Shown here: in pieces, positions 47,069-59,009 of the stretch
Position numbering within the stretch: the first letter of the stretch is position 1
Layout: each line of letters opens with the position of its first letter
DNA from: Bagarius yarrelli
Taxonomy: Eukaryota > Chordata > Actinopteri > Siluriformes > Sisoridae
Direction of reading: 5' to 3'
Length of the DNA stretch: 64,000 nucleotides
NCBI GenBank assembly: GCA_005784505.1
Contig: VCAZ01000148.1
Coordinates: forward strand, 185,001 to 249,000
Position numbers and translations under genes: made by a program
Notes under the pieces: model-generated
What the model was told of the DNA's origin: nothing
What the model saw: the letters and a program-made list of their open reading frames with translations, nothing else
Databases searched by the model: none

Positions 47069-47254
47069 GGGAAGTGGTGGCTCAGTGGACTGTACCATTT
47101 GCTTTGACCTGAGAAAGCACCACCAAGCTGCCACTGCTGGGTCCTTGAGCAAGGCTTTTAACTCTCAGTTAAATAAAAATTATATAATAAGCCAAAAATA
47201 TATAATATATCAGCCACCCTGGATAAACACGTCTGCCAAATGTCGGAAATGTAT
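47069..47254 (+). repeat. tRNA-derived SINE, family A
   Basis: GGGGAAGTGGTGGCTCAGTG head, CCACTGCTGGGTCCTTGAGC, then a tail with CCCTGGATAAACACGTCTGC. An AT-rich stretch with an ATATAATA repeat is inserted or expanded before the tail. Confidence 0.85.
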
Positions 47255-48344
47255 ATTTTTTTCTTGAAGCATCGCATTTCGTTTGAGCAGAAAGTATACA
47301 TTTATACAATTTTCTTCTGAGAAACAACTAAAGCCTTGAGGAAAAGTCTTATCTTTTTTTTTAAATAGACAGTTCACTTTATTTATACAGCAGATATGAC
47401 TGAAATAGTGATATAGCTGTTAAAAAGTCATTATATACAGTATTCGAATTGTCTGCCTAAGCTAAAACGAGGCAGTGAAGTGCTTATCTTAATGATAACA
47501 AATTAGAATAAAATGCCGCCACTATTGCAACCAGTATAAAATGTCTCCGAATAGTTTAGTCATAAACGACACTAGCAACACAGATATACTTAACACTTTT
47601 TTTTTCCTGGTGCAAATGTATTCATACTGTTAGCACTTCCAGTTTTCTTGCAGCCACAGAGATGACATGCGGAGATGTCAAATGGAGAAAAGAATTTTTG
47701 AATTTTCTTGTCCACTGTTGCTATTATGTCAATGCGGACAGTGTGGGTGTGGGAGCAGAGTGTCCTTCTCAAGGCCTTATAACTCGAGACATTCAAAAAC
47801 ACTAGCGGTGTAGTGTAGTGAGGGTGAATAGTACAGAAACTAGTCATTAAAGGCGTTTCACCAGATTTTTTTAAGAGTAAGCAATAAATAAACACAAAAA
47901 CAAGTGTTGATGCGCAGCAAAAATTCTCCAAACAAGACTTTAATCAAGTGCCTTTCCTGAGGCAGCATCATTAGTGTACAACAAAGTCAGCACTTTTCTA
48001 TATTAAACTGATATAAATCTTCACATAATGGCAGGTGGGAAAGACCAAATTAACATTTTAACTGAGGCTGACAGACTCGAAATGACATCCAGAAATTTCT
48101 TTAACATTTCCTACATGACGGTTTTGGCATCAATCAGCACAAACAAAATCGGGGCCCTTAAATCAGGAGAAAGTGTGAATCAACCTCACTTCAGAACTGA
48201 TATTATATATTTTTCTTTAATGCAGTCAGTATTGGTAATAATAGACATAATATTAGACATTTATAATAAGAGTACATATAATAAAACATATTACTATAAA
48301 GAAAAAATAGTTTATAAAGAATCTAATTGTCCTTAAAACCCAAC

Positions 48345-48480
48345 CACATGCTCCGTTGTGCTCCGGCGACCAGTGTTTGATTTCGGCTCGGGTCCTTTCT
48401 GGTCCTGCCCCTTTCTATCTCCCGTATCTCTCTTGTCTGCCCTATAAATAAAGGCAAAATGCCCCCTAAAATAGATATTA
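48345..48480 (+). repeat. tRNA-derived SINE, family C
   Basis: TTGTGCTCCGGCGACCAGTG head part, CTCGGGTCCTTTCTGGTCCT, CTATCTCCCGTATCTCTCTT and the characteristic end TAAATAAAGGCAAAATGCCC. Related copies are at 55116-55235 (antisense) and 58767-58915. Confidence 0.7.
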
Positions 48481-48837
48481 ATTACTTCAAATAATACTTT
48501 AAATAAAGATATTGCATTTAAAAACTCAGCTCAGTCGAACATTAATAGAAACTTTAAAATGGTTAATTAGTGATAAATCTGGTAAAATCTTTAGTAGTAA
48601 TATAAATGTAGACTCTTTGTTCATTCAATGTAATTTATATACTCTTTTTAAATAGATAACATTTTGGAATAGTATGTGTTTTGCATTTTTACTTAAAAGG
48701 AAGGTTTTGTGTGTGTTTTACCGGTCCGAGACGCTAAAAAAAAATCAGTAACACCTGCTGTTTGTACATAAGTTTAAACAATTATTATTACTAATTTCTA
48801 TTGCTGAAGTTTACTTTTCAAATCAACTATCTAAAAA

Positions 48838-49024
48838 GAAGTGCTAGCCTATTGGTTAAGGTGTTGGACTGCTAATTAAAAGGTGGGGTTCGTTTCACAG
48901 CACCACCAACTTACCACTGCTGGGCCCTTGAGTAAGGCCCTCAAGCCCCAATCGCTCATCTGTATGAATGAAATACATGTGAGTCACTCTGGATAAAAAC
49001 ATCTGGCAAACACTTGAAATGTAT
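48838..49024 (+). repeat. tRNA-derived SINE, family A
   Basis: GAAGTGCTAGCCTATTGGTT head, GGGGTTCGTTTCACAGCACC, CACTCTGGATAAAAACATCT tail. Confidence 0.85.
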
Positions 49025-49690
49025 ATATTTATTGTTACAATTAATATTGTGGAATTTCTTCAAGACAGGATAGTTTAGTTTTATTGTCAGTTTAATGTTG
49101 TCAGTTGTTATAACAGCTCTATTTAACAGTCATTACATCACTACAGCCTGTCGCTGGAAGTTAATGACAAAACAAATGCAGTCTGTCATATCGATGAGAA
49201 ACCAGGACGCATAATGTGGCTTAGATTGTGTGTAGCGTCTGCAACTGCGCCAAGTGTCTTTGAATGGGCAGTTACCATAGAAACAAAAGTATATTTAAAA
49301 AAAGACATTAATATAAACCACTGATTGGAATTAAAGCTGCCATTACTATCAGATCTACTATATCCATATAGAAAATGATCTTTTGATTAATCACATAAGA
49401 GTATTAGGAAAGTGGACAGGTCCAGACATGATGATTCATACATGTGTGTGGCATGGGGTAATTGTTGTTCATTCAGTCATAACTTGAAGACGTTTGATCT
49501 AACATTAGAAATTTTGCAGTATTGGCCTATAAATGTAGGCAGTTTGTTTATTCTGCACTTTGTTATCAACCTGCAATTTTGTCCCAAAACTAAACAGAAC
49601 TCATAAAACTAGAACTTTTCTGGGCTGTTCTCCCATGTGTTTCACCAATTCAACTTCCTTAGAAGAAAACAAAAGACGTAACCCCAAAAG

Positions 49691-49800
49691 TAAGGTCAGC
49701 ACAATGGCTTAGTGGTTAGCATTACATTAGCCCAGATCCTGTGACCCCCAACTAGGGGAAAAAACGGTTATAGAAGATGAATAAACGAATGAATGAATGG
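49691..49800 (+). repeat. Family B SINE with internal deletion
   Basis: The head GGTCAGCACAATGGCTTAGT with GGTTAGCATTAC is joined directly to the end CCAGATCCTGTGACCCCCAA and AACGGTTATAGAAGATGAAT. The whole middle, including the B-box, is missing. Confidence 0.75.
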
Positions 49801-50950
49801 ATGCACTCCACTGCCGTGGAAATGCTTATAAATGCTATCAATCTTTGTCTGGGAAAATTAGTACCCTGCATTTTTAATTGAAACACATTTGTTGGTGGAG
49901 TAGATTCAATAATAATTGGATGCTGTAGTAAGAAGGAAAAGAGTGACAACACAGCAGTAAATCATGTCTAAAATAGAGGAAAAGATGGAAAAATAAGGTG
50001 AACTTTCTATCAGTATCAAAGGAGACAAGAGTTTGGATGAAATGACATTTCAAATGGCTTCACTGGGGACCAAGAAATGCTTTTGAGTTAGAATCAAATA
50101 TGCAGGGTACTTATTTCCCCAGACAATGTTGATTCACGCAGAGACTGCAGGGCTTGCAAGGATGTCATACGTACTGAAGTAAGGGTTCTTTTCTCAGGTC
50201 AAAGCAAATAGAAAGATAATATGAAAGAGAAAAATGAGGGAGAAAAACAACAAGGACAAATGTATATTTGTGGGAAACAGACCTTCCAGGGCTGGTAATC
50301 AGGCACTGTCATATCAAAACATTAACCTCACTAAAAATGCAGGTTATCAAAGTAAAATAAAATAAATTTACATAAATAAATTACTTATTTTTAAGTATAA
50401 CCCTGCTTTTTAGCATTACCTGTTCATTTTTATTAGGTTTTAGGTTTTAGGTTCCGAAATATAAATGTATTAGCAAGTCAACAAATATTTAACCCAGCAA
50501 AAGAAACTGCCCGATTTCCTACTTAAAAATATTTTATTGTGTCAATATTTTCCTTTACAGAGGTTCTATATAATTAAAATACAAGCAGCTATTAAAAATG
50601 GCAATACAATACCATACAATACAACACAAAATAGTGTAAAAATGTGTCACAAATTGTAGAATTGGGTAGGATGCAAGTGCAGTTTTATTAATTAATGGAC
50701 AGTGAAAAGCCAACTAAAACCAGGAACTTGAAAAACAAAAACAGAATGTTTTTGTAATTCACCATAACTTGATCTGAAGTAACTTATACATGAACATGAA
50801 CAATAACTGTAACATGAGATATAAACCTTGACCTAGAACATAGACATAAACACCAACCATGAAAACACAGAAGTATGAATACACAACTAATTGGAGGAAC
50901 AATAGCCTAACAAGAAACAGAAAGAACAATCAAACAACATGAAATCAGAA

Positions 50951-51374
50951 AGTCTCTGGCAGGCATAACATGAGCGCTCTCTGCCGGGGCAGACACGATG
51001 TGGGCAGTCTCTGGCTGGGCAGACATGACGTGGGCAGTCTGTGGCTGAGTAGGCAAGACTTGGGCAGTCTATGGCTTGGTAGGCATGGCGTGGGCAGTCT
51101 AGGTCTGGGCAGGCATTACGTGGGCAGTCTCTGGCTGGGTATGCATGACGTGGGCAGTCTCTGGCTGGGTAGGCATGACGTGGGCACTCTCTGGCTTGAA
51201 GAATGTTCCAAGTTGTGGGCTAGATCCTCACTGGGTCCTGGCTCCACTACCGCCAAAGCTTGAACACTGTAGGCGAGCAGGCTCTGGCTTGGCTGGCATG
51301 AAGTGAGCAGGCTCTGGCTTGGCAGGCATGATGTGAGAAGGCGCTGGCTTGGCAGGCATGATGAGAGAAGGCGC
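50951..51374. repeat. 30-bp minisatellite in two blocks
   Basis: Units keep an exact 30-bp period from 50951 to about 51200 (about eight units, type CTGGCTGGGTAGGCATGACG plus TGGGCAGTCT). A diverged block at 51271-51374 has three and a half units (GCTCTGGCTTGGCAGGCATG plus ATGTGAGAAG). The 70 bp between are unique. Because 30 is a multiple of three, open frames run through it on both strands (plus: GSLWLGRHDV repeats; minus: LPSQRLLTSC-type repeats), but there is no sign they are translated. Confidence 0.9.
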
Positions 51375-52439
51375 AAAAAACATGATGATTGTCATCTGTG
51401 TATGTATGTGCCTTTTTCTGATGGATCAGGGAAGATTTCCCAAACCTGAATAAATTAGAAGGGTCATGTCAGAAATTACATTTGGCACAAAACTTTGTAC
51501 CAAATTAAATATGCGAATCAGATGATCCACTGTTGTGTGCCTAAACAGGTAGCAGCTAAAGACAACAACAACTTGTTTGTGCTTTGTTTGTTCTGTCATG
51601 ACCTAAGTGAATGAGATAGAGCTGAAATAGTTTGCACTAATCTAACCTTGTCTCCTGCATTTTATCACCACTGTAAAACCCAGTGGGTGAAAGTGTGTGG
51701 GAAGCAGGACTAAGGACTCTCGCAGAGCTTCGGAACTTGCTTAATTTTCCTTAGAATACTTTTAGCATGTCTTAAGCAATTATGGCATTATATTCATTTA
51801 GGTGGTTTTCATACTGGCCACCTTTGCTGTGGTCCAAATCTGAGCATGGTTGTACATCTTTGGCTGGTTTTAGACTCTAGATTAAATCAAACCACAATGC
51901 ATTTGTAAGTATTTAACATCATAACAAAGACATTGAATCAAGAATTCAGGAAGCCTTTATCGTTATTTTTATAAATATAGCTGATGCCGTACACTACTGA
52001 AAAGAAACACAACAATCCTCTGCCACTCATGTCAACATAAGTTAATAAACATGTGCATGTTACTTCGCTAGTGTGGACCTGAGTATGAGGTCTGTTCTTG
52101 TTCACAGTAATCATAGCAACGGTCCAGTGTAACAAACTCCCACCTTTTACAAGGAACATTTCATTCACTAACTTATATAAGTTCTAGAGCATGACAGTTT
52201 AACACATCAAATTCAATTCGAGCACACAGTCCATAAAGATACTCATCAAAAAGACACACAATCTCTAGCATTTTATTCTCTCAGTTTCTCTTTTATTCTT
52301 CTTCCTCCTCCTCCAGGAAGACACTGACAATACACACAATCCCATCTGTCCTTCTGTCTCTGCGGTAAATACCATATTTCATTTCTAAAAAACTCCCCAT
52401 AAAATACATGCCTATATCATTCCATGTACAAGTCATGTC

Positions 52440-52640
52440 AAGCCATCTCTATTTATTTAGCGCTTTTAACAATCGAGAGTGTTTCAAAGCAACTTTACAG
52501 AATCACATCAGAAAAGAAAATATTAAACACTCACTTAAAAAAGTCCCCAACTAAGCAAACCAGAGGCGACAGCGGCAAGGGAAACTCCATCGGTGACAAA
52601 ATGGAGAAAAAAACCTTGCGGCTCAGACTATACAAACCAG
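52440..52640 (+). repeat. Dispersed repeat, same family as the insertion at 9562-9795
   Basis: TTTATTTAGCGCTTTTAACA, TTTCAAAGCAACTTTACAGA, CAGAGGCGACAGCGGCAAGG and AAACTCCATCGGTGAC align with the 9.6-kb copy (ATAGCGCTTTTTACAATGGT, GCGACGGTGGCAAGGAAAAA). The class is not identified. Confidence 0.7.
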
Positions 52641-52849
52641 TAGGTTACCCATGCTGCATCAAAGTTCTTGTAGTCTTGTCCAGATGGTTGTCTAGAAGAT
52701 AAGATCATCACTGGGAAACTAAGGCAAAATAAGGCTATTGTCTCTAAATGCTGATCCACTAACTGGGCTGGCGGTGACGGTGAGTTTGGAATAACAAAGA
52801 AACAGACATATATTAGTATAAATTCCATTCAAATTATAATATACATATA

Positions 52850-55110
52850 TACTGTGTGTTATTGGTGGTGTTCCCATTGTGTGTATTATGTGTAGGCCAG
52901 GTTAAAGAGATGGGTCATTAATTTAGTTTTAAACTGACTGAGTGTGTCTTCCCCTTCAAACAGTGTTGGGTAAATTAGTCCTGAGTTTGGGCGCTAGATA
53001 AGAAAAGGATCTGCCGCCTGCAGTTGATTTTGTTATTCTAGGTATTATCAGATACAGATGTACAGAGGTGTTTTCATTGCCTCCAATCACCCAACACTGC
53101 TTTGTAAAACTAGTATAGTGGCCATTAATCTATTTCAGTGCCCATAGGAGTATCTCCCGGTTGCTAATGCAAGAGAAGCCCATCTGGAGGCAACTTGGCC
53201 TTAGTTACAAAGTTAAATTCATTAGCAAGAAACACATTAATGCAGCAACGATGCAAACATACAAAATCTTGAAAAAAATGTCTTCTGACTAAATCAAACA
53301 CAAATACGGTTTTATTTGCTACTTTGCTATCTTTCTTTTATTGATCTGAATTTTGTATTTTCCTTATAAAAGCTCTTATTGAAGCAGTACAGACGTGAAT
53401 ATCTCTAAGCGTTTTCAATCTGGCTATGGCATATGACCGTGTTAGTCAGCAGCAGCAGCACAGATAACATCTTCAGAAAATAAGTTTCAATTTCTAGCTC
53501 AGGTTCAATGAAAATTGCTTCCCAAAAGGTTCTTTTCATAAAAAAAGATATAAATTTGTACTGTAGAATTTTCTGATGATACAATCAATGACTCTCTTCT
53601 GTAGAAATCCATCTAAAATTTTTCAATCTGTAAACAATTCATTTTTTGGAAAAGTACAGTATTTATGTGCTTGACCTGTTTCTGAATAGAACAGTGATAT
53701 TAGCAATTTATGTCAATAAAATGTCTTTTAAAAAGATAATCACTGCATTTCTTCGTGACTGTGTTGTTTTCTAGGCTTCTCTCGTGACAGGTTGTCACAC
53801 CACATCATCTGACCAACTTCACACTTTTTTTATGTGTTAAGAATATGACTGAATGAATAAGAAAGCAAGACAAAATGGTAGAAATGTTGGTGGAAAAACA
53901 TATTCTATCCAACAAAAATAATTGTGACCTTAAGATCAGCTTGTAAGCTATTTTAAACTTAACTTTAACTCCATCTTGGGCATGTTTGCTGCTGCCTGAT
54001 TTCAAGTTCAATTGTTCTTGGGTTCTCTGCAGCGTTGATTTGTTACAGACTCTGTGCTGTTTTATGCCTGTCACCTTTTCTAATGCAGTCCTCCTGTTTC
54101 CTATCCTGGCTTTCGAGTGTACTGGCTTTTGCAGAGGTTGCCCCTCTGGTAAAACTACTTGGAAGCCCTGGCTGTTGGGCATCAACCTTCCCATTATGGG
54201 GCTTGGTTGCTGTTATTGCTGGAGCAGTAAGCCCAGTGTTCTGTGCCCAACACGTTGCAGGGAGCGACCAGTTTAATGGCACTGTTGTGTCGTAGCCATG
54301 TCAGCTGAGGCGCATGCTCTCTGGAAACACAGAGGCGGTTTTCTGGTACTTTCTCGGAACACTAATGCGGTTTACACATGGTTAACACATGACTAAATGA
54401 TGTTACTTGCCCAACAATTGCTCTGTTTAGATATGATTAAAATGTTTGGCTCTTTTCTCAAACACACACAAAAAAACGCGCTGAAAAAAAGAAATCTATG
54501 CTGGATGCTTCTTTTCGTACTTCCTGGTTGGCTATGTCACCTGCCCCTAACGTTTGGACTGATTTCTGATGTGCTTTAAACCGCAGATGCGAAAAATATT
54601 TTTATAGGGTATCGGCACAGCCTGAGTTATTACTGAAAAATATATATTTAAAAACTCTTATACTACTTATCCCTCAGCTTTATAGATTTTGTTGAGTAAT
54701 CTTTTAGGTTTTTTTTTATAAAACTGTATTTGTATGCATGTTTATAAACAGTTTTATTATGTATTATGTATCATATGTAAAATTACTGCAAAGGAAGATA
54801 TAGCTTTCAGTCTTGCTCATACTGCAGAATTGTTGTTTTAGATTCAGCATGCATTTCCTTTGCTGGCTGTATCATACGGTCGTTTCAGATTGCGCAGGTT
54901 TAGCAGGCTTACAATTCAGCCAGCTTTGAGTCTAGACAGACTATTAGAATAGGCTATAGCTTAGGTTAGGACTTGCAGTGAAATCAGATACTGAATGTAT
55001 GACTTGGCTAAATCATGTTAACCTTTTTTATTTGAAAAAGTCGTAAAAAGGGACAAAACCGGAGTCGATATCTTGTGACGAAGAAGAATTAATATTTGAT
55101 TCTTCTCTTA
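52850..55110. other. Stretch without recognisable gene
   Basis: The region 53990-54300 is less AT-rich than its surroundings and open in several frames on both strands, but none of the translations resembles a protein I know. It could be a repeat relic. Nothing else specific is seen. Confidence 0.4.
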
Positions 55111-55115
55111 TAGAT

Positions 55116-55235
55116 GCATACTTTTTTAAAGATATTTTTGGGCATTTTGCCTTTATTTATAGCACAGAATTGAAATGAGGGAGATGGGGGGGGTGCCGGC
55201 GCTCTTAACCTACTGCACCATGGCGCCGGCCCCCT
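55116..55235 (-). repeat. tRNA-derived SINE, family C, antisense
   Basis: On the minus strand it reads GGGGCCGGCGCCATGGTGCA, GTAGGTTAAGAGCGCCGGCA, then CCCATCTCCCTCATTTC and ATAAATAAAGGCAAAATGCC. This is the best preserved head of family C. Confidence 0.75.
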
Positions 55236-55262
55236 ATATACATATGTAATAACAGGTTTTAC

Positions 55263-55436
55263 CATCATTTTCTAGGGCAGCTTACATTTGTCTTATTTAT
55301 ACTACTGAGTAGTTGCAGGTGAACAATCTTGCTTAAGGGCCCTGCTGTGGCAGTTTGGTTGTACTGGGAATCGAAATTATGACCATCTGACACCTAGCAG
55401 ATGGCATCCCCTAACCAGTGAGGTTTTACTTCCCAT
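55263..55436 (-). repeat. Diverged family A-like SINE, antisense
   Basis: GGGCAGCTTACATTTGTCTT (tail side), TTGCTTAAGGGCCCTGCTGT, TGTACTGGGAATCGAAATTA and CTAACCAGTGAGGTTTTACT (head side). Confidence 0.65.
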
Positions 55437-55884
55437 TGAGCTTGTATCTTAAACTACATGCATACTTTGTTCATACTAGAACAACAATACTTAAACTCTC
55501 CCATGTTCTCGCTCAACAAATTAATTGCGCCCACCTGGGCTCAATCACATTCACAGCACTCGCAACACACGCACTCTTACACACACAGAGTACATGGTAC
55601 ACAATTAGTGTTCCGCACCTGTCTATACCAAACCTTTGAATCTTGTCTTTTTGAGGTTTCTGGTATCTCAGTTTTATGATATTTTTTCTAGCACAGTTTG
55701 CGATGTTTGTTAATTGCATGACCCTATCATGATTGTGATAGTTAATAAAGCCATTAAAAACCTGACAACATGATCAACTTATTCCTGAAGAGTGACAACA
55801 CTGCTGAAATTTCTGAATACATCACTAATCAAGTGTGAATTTTTAAAAAACCATAACATCAGGAGGATTTAACCATTCTTAACT

Positions 55885-56524
55885 ACTCAGGCCACTCAGT
55901 TGCTTGTGCAGTCTCTTGTAATTTCTAAACTAGACTACTGCCACTCGCTCCTGGCAGGCCTACCTCTGAGTGCAATTCGTCCTCTGCAGATGATTCAGAA
56001 TGCAGCTGCACATCTTGTTTTCAATCTACAAAAGTTTTCACACACCACACCACTGCTGCACTCTCTCCATTGGCTCCCAGTAGCTGCACACTTCAGATTC
56101 AAAACACTGATGCTTGCCTACAAAGCCAAAAACGAAGCTGCACCATCCTCACATACCACCACGCTCCCTCAGATCCACAAGTACTGCTCGACTTGTTTCA
56201 CAATCCTCTAAGACACAAGGTAGGTCTGCCACAAGACTTTTCCCTGTTCTGGCACCAAGATGGTGGAATAAACTTCCCATCAATGTCAGAACAGCAGAGT
56301 CACTGACGTTTTAAAACCCACCTAGCCCACCTTAAATACCCAGCTCTTGACATTTAAAAAAAAAAGAAGAAAAAAAAATCCCATGCTACTCATTCAACAG
56401 TTTTTTTTGTTGTTGTTACATTGATTTGTGAACTATTGTATTGAGCTGTTCAATGATGTGACTCAAAGCACTTTTGTACGTCGCTCTGGACAAGCGCGTC
56501 TGCTAAATGCTGTAAATGTAAATT
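55885..56524 (+). repeat. 3' end of an L2-clade LINE
   Basis: Frames broken by shifts still read as the C-terminal part of an L2-type reverse transcriptase ORF: VQSLVISKLDYCHSLLAGLP, IRPLQMIQNAAAHLVFNL, PLLHSLHWLPVAAHFRFKTL, then after a shift APRWWNKLPINVRTAESL. The 3' tail at 56476-56524 is GTACGTCGCTCTGGACAAGC, GCGTCTGCTAAATGCTGTAA and ATGTAAAT, the same tail that ends the family A SINEs. Strongly 5' truncated, inactive. Confidence 0.85.
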
Positions 56525-57185
56525 ACAACAAAATAAAATAGTTGTTTAAATAACAGTAAGTTTGTCATCAGTACTACTATTAAAATGGCAAAATATACTG
56601 TTAGTTTGGTTATGCTCATCATGAAGCTAATACAGTACACACACACTGTGAGGATACAATTCCTCATACCATTTTATATCACTATAATTATCGCATGACT
56701 CAGCCACTTCAAATCAATGCTCTTACTAACAATCACTGGAGATTGTCCTCAGGGTAATTATTGAAACTGCATGAAATCACTTAGAAGCGGATGCATTCTA
56801 TTTCAATCACTTCCGTAAAAAAATTAGTACATAGAGATACCAGACTAAAAATTTCTGAAAGGATTCTCAGCTTTGTTCACACAAAAAACATCTATAGCAT
56901 GGTGAATTTAAACCAAATTTTACACACTCCAAAGTTAGTCCAGATCCCTCTCTAGCACACCATGGCTAATATTCAAGTATTAATACCTCATGCAGTTGAT
57001 CATATTCATCCCTTTATAATTGTCACAGCTTTGACTGACAGTAAAAGATACCGTAAGATACCCATACCTGAGAATAGTTTTGATTTTTTTATATATAGGG
57101 AAAACATTGATTACATGTGTAGCTGGTGGCTCCAGCTTGGTCAAAATGTTTGAAGATCTTCTTAAGGTATCAGTTGCAGTGTAAG

Positions 57186-57320
57186 AGCTGGAATAGGCTT
57201 CAGCAGATCCCTGTGACCCTAATTAGGAATAAGCAAGTATAGATGATGGATAAATGGATGGATGGATGGATGGATAAATGGATGAATGAATGAATGGTTG
57301 AATGAATGGATGGATGGATA
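57186..57320 (+). repeat. Family B SINE tail with GGAT microsatellite
   Basis: GCTGGAATAGGCTTCAGCAG, ATCCCTGTGACCCTAATTAG and GGAATAAGCAAGTATAGATG, then GGAT/GAAT repeats that grow out of the SINE tail. Confidence 0.8.
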
Positions 57321-57504
57321 GATGTTCTCTAGCTTCCACATATCCATCCATCTATGCATCTGCTCTACTAACCCTAGGGGTCATAGGGAATCTGGAGCTT
57401 ATACCAGGGTCTCAGGGCACAAGGTTTTTTTAAGTAATAATTAGTATGTCATGTTTTTCAGACATATTTTATAATTAATATATTCAGTATGTAAAATTAT
57501 TTCG

Positions 57505-57680
57505 TTGGACTGATATCTGGAAGACCGGGGTTCGATTCACAGCACCACCAAGCCACCACTGCTGGGCCCCTGAGCAAGGCCCTCAACTCCCAATTGCTCA
57601 GTTGTTTGAAAAAAATAAATTAATGTACGTTGCTCTGGATAAGGGCGTCTTCCAAATGCTGTAAATGTAAATGTAATCGA
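57505..57680 (+). repeat. tRNA-derived SINE, family A, 5' truncated
   Basis: It starts at TTGGACTGATATCTGGAAGA and continues with GGGGTTCGATTCACAGCACC, GCTGGGCCCCTGAGCAAGGC, TTGCTCTGGATAAGGGCGTC and CCAAATGCTGTAAATGTAAA. It is among the least diverged family A tails. Confidence 0.85.
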
Positions 57681-58766
57681 AAAATGCCCCTTTTTCCATA
57701 TATTTTCATTTACTTGGTATATTTGCAGTTACATTTTTAGCTGTTTTGTGATCTGGTGATTACCATGACATCATATTAGAAAGCCAAGAGGAAAAAAACG
57801 TGATCTGCTTGTATAGTTAGACGTAAAGGAAAAGTGTTTGTCTTTAACAATAGAGGTGTATAAGTCGACAGGTCGTAAAATTGAAGTGCCTTTATTCTGC
57901 TCAGTGTATTGTTAACCTTCGAACGGACTTCCTATCAACCATGCAAATTAACCCTTCTTTTTCAAAATGTTTCTGCCTAATGCCAACAGCTGAAAAAATT
58001 AGCAGTAAAACATTACATGGTTAACCAAACCCGAGCACTTTCCTGATAACCCAAGCTGATCTGCAATTATTCTGATAGTAGTGTAGATGTCTTTTAGCTC
58101 CTGGCTCTTCTATACAAAAAACGAAATATAGTTATCCTAAATTAAAGTTAGCAATAATGTGAAGTCAGTCTCTAAAAATTGGTAGTAGTAAAAAAAGAAA
58201 AGAAGTGTTGAACCTTTAACAACAAAACTATATCCAAATCTGTTATATACCAATACGGCTAATGATGACAGCGATCTAGACAAGACTAATTAGACATTGC
58301 TAATGCTAATGCAATGCAATGCTAATGCTTAGTACCTTTCATTAAATAGGTTAGGGTGGTGTTGCTTTAATGTGGCAGTCAAATATGTCAATATTCAATG
58401 TGTTATCGTAGTGGATTTGTGCTTATTTTTTTGCTTGCTTTTTATGCATAAAAAAAGTCATCAGTGATTTTTATTCTTTACCCACAGGAGATGGAAAGAT
58501 TTACAGAAGCTTAAACCTATAATGAGTCTCCTCTAACTTCCTTACTAATGGAAGGGCAAGTAAACAGTGCATTTATCAGAGGTTGTTTAAGTGATTATGG
58601 ACAACATGCTTGGCTGAATGATTTAAGCACAGGTTTATTCTATCACAGGGGACAGATAGATCTTTTTACCGAGTCGATTATATATTACCACAGATTAGAG
58701 GTGTCTGGGAGGTCTTATCAAAAAGTAATAGCAGAAATTAGTAAAATTCGGACATTATGGCCAGTG

Positions 58767-58915
58767 CTGTGGTGTGTAGACGCCGACACCCACATGCACT
58801 GTTACGCTTTGGTGACCCAGGTATGATTCCGGATCGGATCTCACCCCTTTTTCTGTCTATCTCCCCTATTTCATCTTTGTCAGTTTAATAAAAGTAAATG
58901 CACCCAAAAATATAT
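58767..58915 (+). repeat. tRNA-derived SINE, family C
   Basis: TTTGGTGACCCAGGTATGAT with TCCGGATCGG (B-box area), TTTCTGTCTATCTCCCCTAT and the end TTTAATAAAAGTAAATGCAC followed by CCAAAAATATATATAAA. Confidence 0.65.
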
Positions 58916-59009
58916 ATAAAAAACTACAAATTCTGATATTATATCCATATCAAGTGCATTGAAAAAATGAAAAAAAAATTGATTAATTAATATGTTTTAA
59001 ACAGAATTA

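Larger units (their letters stand above)
45560..50640. other. Gene-poor stretch downstream of kctd8
   Basis: No convincing gene. Short open frames here (for example 46040-46438 and 48028-48336 on the plus strand, 47590-47931 on the minus strand) show no domain, signal or splice context that I recognise. Two family A SINEs, one family C SINE and a deleted family B SINE are listed separately. Confidence 0.5.

Noticed and set aside
47590..47931. 113-codon minus-strand frame with a hydrophobic start
   Set aside because: No domain or conserved motif recognised and no supporting splice sites.
50951..51200. Regular 30-bp repeats resembling a CRISPR array
   Set aside because: The units are directly adjacent without unique spacers, and the host is a vertebrate; it is a minisatellite.
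55900..56314. Possible host gene with LVISKLDYC and LHWLPVAA motifs
   Set aside because: These are signature phrases of L2-clade LINE reverse transcriptase C-termini; the frames are broken and the LINE 3' tail follows.
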